Source: Bacteroidales bacterium
GTDB lineage: Bacteria; Bacteroidota; Bacteroidia; Bacteroidales; JAFGXI01
DNA length: 64,000 nucleotides
Direction of reading: 5' to 3'
NCBI GenBank assembly: GCA_016936665.1
Contig: JAFGXI010000002.1
Coordinates: 310,001 to 374,000, forward strand
Under the pieces are notes generated by a model. It was not told the origin of the DNA and made no database searches. It saw only the letters and a program-made list of their open reading frames with translations. This document shows positions 42,954 through 50,786 of this stretch, piece after piece (positions within the stretch are counted from its first letter, which is position 1; each line of letters begins with the position of its first letter). A program made the position numbers and the translations under genes.

Positions 42954-44288
42954 ATGTTTGACAATTTATCCGATAGATTAGAGAAATCCTTTAAACTAAT
43001 TAAAGGGCAAGGAAAGATTACCGAAATAAATGTTGCTGAAACTTTAAAAGATGTTCGTCGTGCGCTCTTAGATGCCGATGTCAACTATAAAATTGCCAAG
43101 CAATTTACAGAAACTGTCAAGGAAAAAGCACTAGGAAGCGATGTGTTAAACGCTGTTAAACCTAGCGAAATGATGGTTAAAATCGTTCACGATGAGTTAA
43201 GTAAACTGATGGGCGAAGAACATGTCGATATTAATTTAAAAGGCTCTCCTACCATCATTTTAATTGCTGGGCTTCAAGGTTCTGGTAAAACAACCTTTAC
43301 AGGTAAATTAGCAAATCTACTAAAATCTAAAAAAGGACGGCATCCATTGCTTGTTGCTGGCGACGTATACCGTCCGGCTGCAATCGAGCAATTAAAAGTT
43401 TTAGGAGGACAAGTCGGTGTTCCTGTTTATACAGAAGAGGGTAATAACGATCCTGTAGCACTCGCTAAAGCCGGTATTGCTGAAGCTAAGAAAACAGGTA
43501 AAGACATTGTTATTATCGATACAGCAGGTCGTTTAGCCATCGATGAACAAATGATGCTAGAAATAACAGCCATTAAAAAAGCTGTTCAACCAAACGAAAT
43601 TCTCTTTGTTGTTGACTCAATGACAGGTCAAGATGCTGTAAATACAGCAAAAGAATTTAACGACAGACTTGATTTCGACGGTGTTGTTTTAACAAAACTA
43701 GATGGTGACACTCGTGGTGGTGCAGCTTTATCAATTCGATCTGTTGTAAATAAACCTATCAAATTTGTTGGTACAGGAGAAAAAGTCGAAGCATTAGATG
43801 TGTTCTATCCTAAACGTATGGCCGACCGTATTTTAGGCATGGGCGATATCGTTTCCCTCGTAGAACGTGCACAAGAACAATTCGACGAAGAAGAAGCCAA
43901 AAAACTTCAGAAAAAAATTGCTAAAAATCAATTCAATTTTAACGACTTCATCAGCCAAATTCAACAAATCAAAAAGATGGGTAATCTTAAAGATTTAGCA
44001 AGTATGATTCCCGGCGTTGGTAAGGCTTTAAAAAATATTGATATAGACGATGACGCTTTTAAAAGCATCGAAGCCATTATTCATTCTATGACTCCAGACG
44101 AAAGAGAATCTCCATTTATTATCGACGGTAGTCGCAGAAAAAGAATTGCAACCGGAAGTGGAACTACTATACAAGAAGTGAATCGTTTAATTAAACAATT
44201 CGACGAAACACGAAAAATGATGAAATTACTTCAAGGTGGCAATAAAAACATGCGAAAATTAATGGGCAACATGCCTAAATTCAACTAA
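42954..44288 (+). CDS. ffh: Signal recognition particle protein Ffh
   Basis: SRP54-type GTPase of 444 residues. N domain 1-90 (KDVRRALLDADVNYKIAKQF), G domain 95-295 with P-loop GLQGSGKTTFTGKLANLL, DVYRPAA, DTAGRL and TKLDGDTRGGAALS, then a methionine-rich M domain from about 325 containing SMIPGVGK and ending KLMGNMPKFN. It binds 4.5S RNA and signal sequences of nascent membrane proteins and docks with FtsY. Has its own promoter; folD follows in the same direction after 42 bases. Confidence 0.96.
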   Translation: MFDNLSDRLEKSFKLIKGQGKITEINVAETLKDVRRALLDADVNYKIAKQFTETVKEKALGSDVLNAVKPSEMMVKIVHDELSKLMGEEHVDINLKGSPTIILIAGLQGSGKTTFTGKLANLLKSKKGRHPLLVAGDVYRPAAIEQLKVLGGQVGVPVYTEEGNNDPVALAKAGIAEAKKTGKDIVIIDTAGRLAIDEQMMLEITAIKKAVQPNEILFVVDSMTGQDAVNTAKEFNDRLDFDGVVLTKLDGDTRGGAALSIRSVVNKPIKFVGTGEKVEALDVFYPKRMADRILGMGDIVSLVERAQEQFDEEEAKKLQKKIAKNQFNFNDFISQIQQIKKMGNLKDLASMIPGVGKALKNIDIDDDAFKSIEAIIHSMTPDERESPFIIDGSRRKRIATGSGTTIQEVNRLIKQFDETRKMMKLLQGGNKNMRKLMGNMPKFN

Positions 44289-44330
44289 TGATTTTATTTA
44301 TTAATCATTGTTAATTAAAAAACACGACCA

Positions 44331-45200
44331 ATGGAATTAATTGATGGTAAACAAATATCAGCAGACATTAAAGCAGAAATCGCTCAAGAAGTTGCTAACA
44401 GAAAAGAAAAAGGTTTAAAAACACCTCATTTGGCAGCAATTTTAGTGGGACACGATGGTGGAAGCGAAACATACGTTGCTCATAAAGTAAAAGCCTGCGA
44501 ACAAGTTGGTTTTGAGTCTACCCTAGTCAGATTTGAAGACGATATTACAGAAATTCAGTTATTAGAACAAGTTGAAGCTTTAAATAATAATAACGACATT
44601 GATGGTTTTATCGTTCAACTTCCTCTACCTAGGCATATCGACGAGCAAAAAGTAATAGAAGCAATTAGACCCGATAAAGATGTTGATGGATTTCACCCTG
44701 TGAATGTAGGTAAAATGGTCATCGGTTTAGATGCATTTATATCAGCTACACCAGCCGGAATTGTCGATTTGCTCGAGCGCTACAAAATAAGTACATCAGG
44801 TAAAAATGTTGTTGTTTTAGGAAGAAGCAACATTGTCGGCAGACCTATGAGTGTGTTATTATCGCAAAAAGGCCAAGATGCCACCGTTACCGTATGTCAT
44901 AGTCGAACAAAAAATTTAAAAGAAATCACCAAACAAGCCGATATCATTATTGCAGCTATTGGTATTCCAGAGTTTGTTACAGCAGATATGGTAAAAAATG
45001 GAGCTGTTATTATTGATGTAGGAACAACACGAGTTGAATCTAACCAAACAAAATCAGGCTGGAAACTGAAAGGTGATGTTAATTTCGACGAAGTGGCTCC
45101 TTTGTGCTCTCATATTACGCCTGTACCAGGTGGTGTAGGGCCAATGACCATTGTTTCACTGCTTAAGAATACATTAAAAGCAACTCGTTTAAGAGACTAA
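44331..45200 (+). CDS. folD: Bifunctional methylenetetrahydrofolate dehydrogenase/cyclohydrolase
   Basis: One-carbon metabolism enzyme of 289 residues interconverting methylene-, methenyl- and formyl-tetrahydrofolate. Signatures are [20 protein letters not shown] (catalytic Lys), [32 protein letters not shown], the NADP-binding [20 protein letters not shown] and [21 protein letters not shown] clean terminator follows. Confidence 0.96.
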   Translation: MELIDGKQISADIKAEIAQEVANRKEKGLKTPHLAAILVGHDGGSETYVAHKVKACEQVGFESTLVRFEDDITEIQLLEQVEALNNNNDIDGFIVQLPLPRHIDEQKVIEAIRPDKDVDGFHPVNVGKMVIGLDAFISATPAGIVDLLERYKISTSGKNVVVLGRSNIVGRPMSVLLSQKGQDATVTVCHSRTKNLKEITKQADIIIAAIGIPEFVTADMVKNGAVIIDVGTTRVESNQTKSGWKLKGDVNFDEVAPLCSHITPVPGGVGPMTIVSLLKNTLKATRLRD

Positions 45201-45226
45201 TAAAAGACATAAAATATCATCTTTAG

Positions 45227-45265
45227 AAAAGCTTAATTAGAATAAATACAAATTAAGCTTTTTTT
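45227..45265 (+). terminator. Rho-independent terminator of ffh-folD
   Basis: AAAAGCTTAATT (45227-45238) pairs with AATTAAGCTTTT (45251-45262), 12-base loop, run of T. Confidence 0.8.
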
Positions 45266-45343
45266 AATTATTATCTTGATTAGCATATATTTAACAACAT
45301 AAGACTCCCTCTTAATTTTCCCTGTTTTGTACCAATTTATTAT

Positions 45344-45375
45344 TACTTTTGTGAGAACTGATAATTAATTCACAA
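45344..45375 (+). promoter_or_regulatory. Promoter -7 box and overlapping inverted repeat before the oxoacid oxidoreductase operon
   Basis: TACTTTTG (45344-45351) is an exact -7 box. It overlaps an inverted repeat TTGTGA (45349-45354), 15 bases, TCACAA (45370-45375), which could be an operator or a leader hairpin. TTTC lies 23 bases upstream of the -7 box as a possible -33. Confidence 0.4.
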
Positions 45376-45389
45376 AAAATAAAAATATT

Positions 45390-45620
45390 ATGGCAAAAAT
45401 AAGAGGCGCAATTGTCGTTGACACAGAAAAGTGCAAAGGATGCGAAGTTTGTGTTCCTGCCTGCCCTACCGAAGTAATTGGTATGGCTAAAGATGTTAAT
45501 GGTAAAGGTTACCATTTTGCATTTATGGCGAACCCAGAAGCGTGTACTGGTTGCTCTAACTGTGCAATTGTTTGTCCGGATGGAGTCATTTCAGTTTTTC
45601 GAGTTAAAGCAGACGAATAA
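45390..45620 (+). CDS. 2-oxoacid:ferredoxin oxidoreductase, ferredoxin-like delta subunit
   Basis: Dicluster [4Fe-4S] protein of 76 residues. The two cluster motifs are CKGCEVCVPACPTEV and CTGCSNCAIVCPDGV, each C-x2-C-x2-C-x3-C. It is the delta (KorD/VorA-type) subunit that carries electrons from the thiamine centre to ferredoxin. First of four genes delta-alpha-beta-gamma with gaps of 20, 5 and 5 bases, the usual order in anaerobes. Cytosolic. Confidence 0.9.
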   Translation: MAKIRGAIVVDTEKCKGCEVCVPACPTEVIGMAKDVNGKGYHFAFMANPEACTGCSNCAIVCPDGVISVFRVKADE

Positions 45621-45640
45621 AAAACGAAAAAAATTACAAA

Positions 45641-46726
45641 ATGGCAGAATTAAAATTAATGAAGGGAAACGAAGCAATCGCTGAGGCTGCAATTAGAGCC
45701 GGTGTCGATGCCTATTTCGGATACCCTATCACGCCTCAATCTGAGGTTATAGAATATTTAATGAGCGAACAACCTGAGCACAGAACTGGCATGGTCGTTC
45801 TTCAAGCAGAAAGCGAAGTCGCTGCTATCAATATGGTATATGGCGCTGCCGGAACCGGAAAAAAAGTTATGACTTCTTCTTCTAGTCCGGGTATTTCTCT
45901 TAAACAAGAAGGAATATCTTATTTGGCTGGTGCAGAACTTCCTGCTGTTATCCTTAACGTAGTTCGTGGAGGACCCGGATTAGGTACAATTCAACCCTCT
46001 CAAGCAGACTATTTTCAGTCGGTAAAAGGTGGAGGACACGGCGATTATCGCTTGTATGTGTTAGCTCCAGCGTCGGTTCAAGAAATGGCCGATTTTGTAG
46101 ATGACGCCTTCGAAATGGCTTTCAAATACAAAACACCAGTTTTAATTCTTTCCGACGGTCTAATTGGTCAGATGATGGAAAAAGTACTTCTTAAAGATCA
46201 AAAAGCGAGATTAACCGATAAAGAATTACAAGAACGCCACGGCGATTGGGCTACATTTGGTCGCGTTGGAGGAAGAGAAAGAAACATTATTACGTCTTTA
46301 GACCTTCAATCTGAAAAAATGGAGAACCGTGTTCACCGTTTAATGGCTAAATACAAACGAATGGAAGAAGAAGATCTTCGTTTCGAAAAAATTAAATGCG
46401 ACGATGCCGATTACTTAATTGTTGCTTATGGGTCAAGTGCTCGTATCGCTCAAAAAACAGTCGATTTAGCTCGCGCCAAAGGTCATAAAGTTGGTCTATT
46501 ACGCCCTATTACTTTATTCCCATATCCTAAAAAGGAATTAATGGAAATGACTAAACAAGTAAAAGGCATCTTAAGTGTTGAGCTTAACATGGGTCAGATG
46601 GTTGAAGATATTCGTTTAGCTGTTGAGCATAAAGTTCCTGTAGAGCATTTTGGTAGAACAGGTGGTATTATTCATACTCCTGAAGAAATTTTAAAAGCGC
46701 TTGAAGAAAAAATCATTAAAGGATAA
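45641..46726 (+). CDS. vorB: 2-oxoacid:ferredoxin oxidoreductase alpha subunit (VorB/KorA type)
   Basis: Alpha subunit of 361 residues. The N-terminal pyrophosphate-binding half carries LMKGNEAIAEAAIRAG, DAYFGYPITPQSE, AESEVAAINMVYGAAGTGKK, TSSSSPGISLKQEGISYLAG and RGGPGLGTIQPSQADYFQ; the C-terminal domain ends with LLRPITLFPYPKKEL and SVELNMGQMVEDIRLA. It resembles the 3-methyl-2-oxobutanoate (VorB) annotation closely, but KorA of 2-oxoglutarate enzymes is nearly the same, so the exact substrate (2-oxoglutarate or branched-chain oxoacid) is open. Confidence 0.9.
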   Translation: MAELKLMKGNEAIAEAAIRAGVDAYFGYPITPQSEVIEYLMSEQPEHRTGMVVLQAESEVAAINMVYGAAGTGKKVMTSSSSPGISLKQEGISYLAGAELPAVILNVVRGGPGLGTIQPSQADYFQSVKGGGHGDYRLYVLAPASVQEMADFVDDAFEMAFKYKTPVLILSDGLIGQMMEKVLLKDQKARLTDKELQERHGDWATFGRVGGRERNIITSLDLQSEKMENRVHRLMAKYKRMEEEDLRFEKIKCDDADYLIVAYGSSARIAQKTVDLARAKGHKVGLLRPITLFPYPKKELMEMTKQVKGILSVELNMGQMVEDIRLAVEHKVPVEHFGRTGGIIHTPEEILKALEEKIIKG

Positions 46727-46731
46727 TCGAC

Positions 46732-47511
46732 ATGGATATTAAAGATATAATTAAACCTGAAAATCAAGTCTATAAAAAAACAGATTTGATGACCGAGAAT
46801 GCATTATCGTACTGCCCAGGTTGTGGACACGGTACTGCACACCGTTTAACTATGGAAGTTGTTGAAGAGCTTGGTATAAAAGAAGATACCATTGGCGTAG
46901 CTCCTGTTGGATGTTCGGTATTAGCATACGATTTTATGAATGTTGATATGCAACAAGCAGCTCACGGCCGTGCTCCAGCCTTAGCAACAGGGATTTCTAG
47001 AACATGGCCAGATAAATATGTATTCACTTATCAGGGCGATGGCGACTTAGCGGCTATTGGAACTGCAGAAACTATTCATGCTTGTAACCGCGGAGAAAAC
47101 ATTGTTATCATTTTCATCAATAATGGTATTTATGGTATGACTGGTGGACAAATGGCACCTACAACACTTCCGGGAATGCGTTCATCTACATCGCCATACG
47201 GTCGTGATGTTAGAAGCATGGGTTCCCCTATTAAAATAACTGAATTGATATCTAATTTGCCAGGCGTATATTTTGTCAGTCGCCAAGCAGTACACACTCC
47301 TAAACATGTACGAAAAGCAAAAAAAGCAATAAAGCAAGCTTTCGAAAATGTAAAACTTAAAAAAGGTTTATCGTTTGTAGAAATAGTTTCTAACTGTAAT
47401 TCTGGTTGGAAAATGACACCAAACGATGCTAATAAATGGTTAGAAGAAAACATGTTAGACTTCTACCAACTTGGAGATATTAAAATTGATGGTCAATTAG
47501 TTCAAAAATAA
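46732..47511 (+). CDS. 2-oxoacid:ferredoxin oxidoreductase beta subunit (thiamine diphosphate-binding)
   Basis: Beta subunit of 259 residues binding thiamine diphosphate. CPGCGHGTAHRL near residue 28 marks the N-terminal site; the GDG-N metal-binding motif is QGDGDLAAIGTAETIHACNR, with NNGIYGMTGGQMAPTT after it. There is no internal iron-sulfur domain, which is supplied by the delta subunit gene. Part of the delta-alpha-beta-gamma operon; decarboxylates 2-oxoacids to acyl-CoA while reducing ferredoxin, which can feed the hydrogenase or biosynthesis. Confidence 0.9.
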   Translation: MDIKDIIKPENQVYKKTDLMTENALSYCPGCGHGTAHRLTMEVVEELGIKEDTIGVAPVGCSVLAYDFMNVDMQQAAHGRAPALATGISRTWPDKYVFTYQGDGDLAAIGTAETIHACNRGENIVIIFINNGIYGMTGGQMAPTTLPGMRSSTSPYGRDVRSMGSPIKITELISNLPGVYFVSRQAVHTPKHVRKAKKAIKQAFENVKLKKGLSFVEIVSNCNSGWKMTPNDANKWLEENMLDFYQLGDIKIDGQLVQK

Positions 47512-47516
47512 AAATC

Positions 47517-48068
47517 ATGACAGAAGAAATAATCATTGCAGGCTTTGGTGGACAAGGTGTTCTTTCGATGGGAAAAATATTGGCCTATTCGGGTATCATG
47601 CAAGATCAAGAAGTAAGCTGGATGCCCTCTTACGGACCAGAAATGCGTGGAGGAACAGCTAATGTTACTGTAATTCTTAGTGACGAAAGAATTAGTTCGC
47701 CTTACCTTACTATTTTCGATACCGCTGTTATTCTTAACCAACAATCGATGGATAAGTTCGAAAAATCGCTTAAACCCGGCGGAACATTAATTTACGACCC
47801 AAACGGGATTTCTCATCATCCAACAAGAAAAGACATCAATATTTATAGAATTGAAGGATCGAGACTAGCTGCAGAAATGGGAAATACTAAAATTTTTAAC
47901 ATGGTCATCTTAGGTGGATTTTTAGCCGCTAGACCTATCGTAAAAATTGAAAACGTTATAGAAGGATTGAAAAAATCTTTGCCAGAGCGTTATCATAAGT
48001 TAATCCCTCTAAATCAAGAAGCAATAACAAAAGGAATGGACAGCTTAGAAACTGTTCAAACAATATAG
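47517..48068 (+). CDS. 2-oxoacid:ferredoxin oxidoreductase gamma subunit
   Basis: Gamma subunit of 183 residues that binds coenzyme A. Marks: IIIAGFGGQGVLSMGKILAY at the N-terminus, SWMPSYGPEMRGGTANVTVI near residue 40 and GFLAARPIVKIENV near 140. It begins five bases behind the beta gene and ends the operon, before a terminator at 48089. Confidence 0.9.
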   Translation: MTEEIIIAGFGGQGVLSMGKILAYSGIMQDQEVSWMPSYGPEMRGGTANVTVILSDERISSPYLTIFDTAVILNQQSMDKFEKSLKPGGTLIYDPNGISHHPTRKDINIYRIEGSRLAAEMGNTKIFNMVILGGFLAARPIVKIENVIEGLKKSLPERYHKLIPLNQEAITKGMDSLETVQTI

Positions 48069-48088
48069 AAAGTGTTTTCTAAAAGAAT

Positions 48089-48117
48089 AAGGCCGGTGTT
48101 TTTCATCGGTCTTTTTT
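48089..48117 (+). terminator. Rho-independent terminator of the oxoacid oxidoreductase operon
   Basis: AAGGCCGGTG (48089-48098) and CATCGGTCTT (48104-48113) pair with two G-U pairs around TTTTT; TTTT follows. Confidence 0.75.
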
Positions 48118-48159
48118 AGTATAGGCAACTAAAAAACAAAATTAATTGTCTATTAATTC

Positions 48160-49611
48160 ATAAAAAAACACATTAAGAAACAACTTTCTTTACTTCTCTT
48201 TTTATTCATTATTTCAATAAATTCATTCTCTCAGTGGGTTCAAATTGGGTTTCCTATAAATGGAATATCTATCGAAGAACAAACTGGTCGTTCAGTATCA
48301 ATAATTGAAGATGGTTCAATTGTCGCAGTTGGTGTTCCTTATAGTGATGCGGGTGGCGACTTTTCTGGTCAAGTTCGTATTTATGAAAACCAAAGTAATA
48401 ATTGGATTCAAATTAATGAATCAATAACTGGAAATCAATATGAGGGTTTCGGTCATTCAATTGACTTAAGTTCAGATGGTTCTGTTATAGTAATTGGAAG
48501 TAGATTTGGTAATATTTCTAAAGTATATAGAAATAACGGTAATAGTTGGGAACAAATTGGAAGTGATTTATTCAGCACTATCCCTAATACCAGTTTTGGT
48601 TATTCGGTAAGTATTAATTCAGAAGGAAATATTATTGCAATAAGTAATAGATACGAAGATGGATTAACAGATGGATATGGCTATGCTAATATTTATCAAA
48701 ACATTGACGAATCATGGGTTCAAATTGGAAATACAATATATAGCGAAAATATTGGTGACCTATTTGGCACCTCAATTAGCTTAAATGCAAGTGGAGAAAT
48801 AATATTGATTGGTTCAATTGGGGTTTCTGATACTCTCGTTGGATATGCAAAAATATTTAAATTAGAATCTGACACATGGCTTCAGCTTGGAAGTACAATT
48901 CAATCTACTTCAATGAATGATTATTTTGGATCTTCCGTTAGCATCAGCTCTGAGGGAAACAGAATTGCAATTGGCGCTCCACAAAATTCCGAAATAGGGT
49001 TATATGCTGGTAAAGTTAGTATATTTGAATATTCTGGTACAGATTGGATTCAAATTGGTCAAAGCATTACAGGTGAAAATACAGGAGATCATTGTGGAAT
49101 TGTTCATCTGAGCGGAAATGGTCAAATGTTAGTTGTTGGTGAAACAGGCAATAATCAAAACGGAATAAATTCAGGAAAATGTAGAGTTTTTAGTTTTTTA
49201 GACAATCAATGGAATCAAGTTGAACAAAGTATTTATGGTTCAATTCAAGGCGATTGGTTTGGAAGTTCTATTGGATTAAATGAAGACGGATCAGTATTAA
49301 TAATTGGGGCTCCATGTAATGACATTAATGGAATTGAATCTGGTCAAGCAAAAGTTTTTCAACTAAATACTTATTCAGATGTTGTTACCCTAAAATCTGA
49401 AACTTTTAAAGTTTTCCCTAATCCTAGTAAAGCTGTTTTTAATATTAGCACTATAGAAGCTGTGCAGGTTAATGTGTTTTCATCTAATGGAGATTTTCTT
49501 TTTAGCACAAATAAAAAAGAAGTAGACCTTAAAAATTACTCAAAAGGGATATACTATTTAAGGGTTTTGGAAAAATCAATTGTTAAAACATTTCGTGTAA
49601 TATTAGAATAA
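48160..49611 (+). CDS. Secreted FG-GAP-like repeat protein with type IX (type A) sorting tail; non-canonical start
   Basis: An uninterrupted frame runs from after a stop at 48154 to 49611 (483 codons if read from 48160). It encodes a signal peptide (KKQLSLLLFLFIISINSFSQ), then about seven repeats of 55-60 residues with the pattern W-QIG ... FG-S-S ... GNRIAIGAP ... G-V-[VI]-[EF], the FG-GAP-like beta-propeller type, and a C-terminal type A sorting domain (FKVFPNPSKAVFNIS, GIYYLRVL). No in-frame ATG exists before residue 230. The signal peptide can start only at ATA (48160) or ATT (48172); the TTG at 48805 would remove signal and half the repeats. So either a rare start codon is used or a former ATG is mutated and the gene is silent. 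Confidence 0.7.
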   Translation: MKKHIKKQLSLLLFLFIISINSFSQWVQIGFPINGISIEEQTGRSVSIIEDGSIVAVGVPYSDAGGDFSGQVRIYENQSNNWIQINESITGNQYEGFGHSIDLSSDGSVIVIGSRFGNISKVYRNNGNSWEQIGSDLFSTIPNTSFGYSVSINSEGNIIAISNRYEDGLTDGYGYANIYQNIDESWVQIGNTIYSENIGDLFGTSISLNASGEIILIGSIGVSDTLVGYAKIFKLESDTWLQLGSTIQSTSMNDYFGSSVSISSEGNRIAIGAPQNSEIGLYAGKVSIFEYSGTDWIQIGQSITGENTGDHCGIVHLSGNGQMLVVGETGNNQNGINSGKCRVFSFLDNQWNQVEQSIYGSIQGDWFGSSIGLNEDGSVLIIGAPCNDINGIESGQAKVFQLNTYSDVVTLKSETFKVFPNPSKAVFNISTIEAVQVNVFSSNGDFLFSTNKKEVDLKNYSKGIYYLRVLEKSIVKTFRVILE

Positions 49612-49679
49612 AGTTCATTAAAAAAATCCTTTGTACTAGATTATCCAAGTTTCAAAATAAGCATACTCTCAGTAAATTT

Positions 49680-49710
49680 TTTGAAATTCGAAGTGTCTAT
49701 CCTATCTTTG
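49680..49710 (+). promoter_or_regulatory. Promoter of ddl
   Basis: TTTG (49680-49683), 19 bases, TATCTTTG (49703-49710): both elements exact at the preferred distance. Start of transcription near 49717, 27 bases before the ATG. Confidence 0.75.
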
Positions 49711-49743
49711 TTCATATAACATACAATTGGAATAGCAATACCT

Positions 49744-50715
49744 ATGAAAAAAAATATAGCCATATTAGCAGGTGGTGATTCTTCGGAGTCAGTTATATCA
49801 CTTAAAAGTGCAGAACAAGTAAGAAGTATATTAGATAAAGAAAAATTTAACCTTTTCACCGTATATGTAAAAGGCAGTGAATGGGTGCTTACAAGCGATG
49901 AATATTGCGATATGATTGTGAACAAAGACGACTTTTCTTTTACTTACCAAGGCACTAAAATAAAATTCGATTTTGCACTAATCATGATTCATGGGACACC
50001 CGGAGAGGATGGAAAACTTCAATCTTACTTTGATATTTTAAAAATCCCTTATTCTTCGCCCAATGCATTTTCATCTGCTCTCACATTTAATAAAATTGCA
50101 TGTAAAGCATTTTTGAAGAATTATAATGTGAATATGGCTGAGTCACTACTAATTAGGCAAGGTCAATCTTACGACGAAAAATTAATCATAGAAAAAGTGG
50201 GTATACCTTGCTTTGTTAAACCCAATGCAGGAGGCTCTAGTTTTGGTACTTCTAAAGTTAAAAGAGCTGAAGACTTAAAAACTGCAATAGAATTTGCTTT
50301 TAAAGAAGATAACGAAGTTATTATCGAATCGTTTATTGATGGTGTTGAGGTTTCGAATGGAGTTTACATCTCTAAAAATAATTATTATAGACTTCCTGTA
50401 ACTGAAATTGATACTGATAATGAATTCTTTGACTACGATGCCAAATATTCTGGAAAAACTAGAGAGATTACTCCGGCTCGATTATCAGACTCATTGATGG
50501 AAGAAATTAAAGACCAAACAAAACTGATCTATGAAGTATTAAACTGTAAAGGCATTGTGAGGGTCGATTACATAGTACAAAATAATGTGCCTTATTTTCT
50601 CGAAATTAACACCGTTCCAGGCATGAGTTCAGAAAGTATTGTTCCGAAGCAAGTTCGTTTTATGAATCTAAATCTTAGCGATTTGTTTACAGAATTAATT
50701 CAAGACGAAATTTAA
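49744..50715 (+). CDS. ddl: D-alanine--D-alanine ligase
   Basis: ATP-grasp ligase of 323 residues making D-Ala-D-Ala for peptidoglycan. Signatures: IAILAGGDSSESVISLKSA at the N-terminus, MIHGTPGEDGKLQSYFDIL, CFVKPNAGGSSFGTSKVK (ATP-grasp loop), VIIESFIDGVEVSNGVY, VRVDYIVQNN and FLEINTVPGMSSESIVPKQ. Single gene with a strong promoter, convergent with purH. Confidence 0.95.
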   Translation: MKKNIAILAGGDSSESVISLKSAEQVRSILDKEKFNLFTVYVKGSEWVLTSDEYCDMIVNKDDFSFTYQGTKIKFDFALIMIHGTPGEDGKLQSYFDILKIPYSSPNAFSSALTFNKIACKAFLKNYNVNMAESLLIRQGQSYDEKLIIEKVGIPCFVKPNAGGSSFGTSKVKRAEDLKTAIEFAFKEDNEVIIESFIDGVEVSNGVYISKNNYYRLPVTEIDTDNEFFDYDAKYSGKTREITPARLSDSLMEEIKDQTKLIYEVLNCKGIVRVDYIVQNNVPYFLEINTVPGMSSESIVPKQVRFMNLNLSDLFTELIQDEI

Positions 50716-50738
50716 AATTGAATTGTTTAGATAAAATA

Positions 50739-50772
50739 AAAACGCCCGATTTATTCGAGCGTTTTCTTTTTG
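50739..50772. terminator. Bidirectional terminator between ddl and purH
   Basis: AAAACGCCCGA and TCGAGCGTTTT pair with one mismatch around TTTAT; T-runs on both strands. Confidence 0.75.
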
Positions 50773-50786
50773 TAAGCATATTTATA

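Noticed and set aside
47130..47453. Antisense frame of 107 codons inside the oxoacid oxidoreductase beta gene
   Set aside because: The sense frame encodes a clearly conserved enzyme over the same bases; the antisense translation has no family resemblance.
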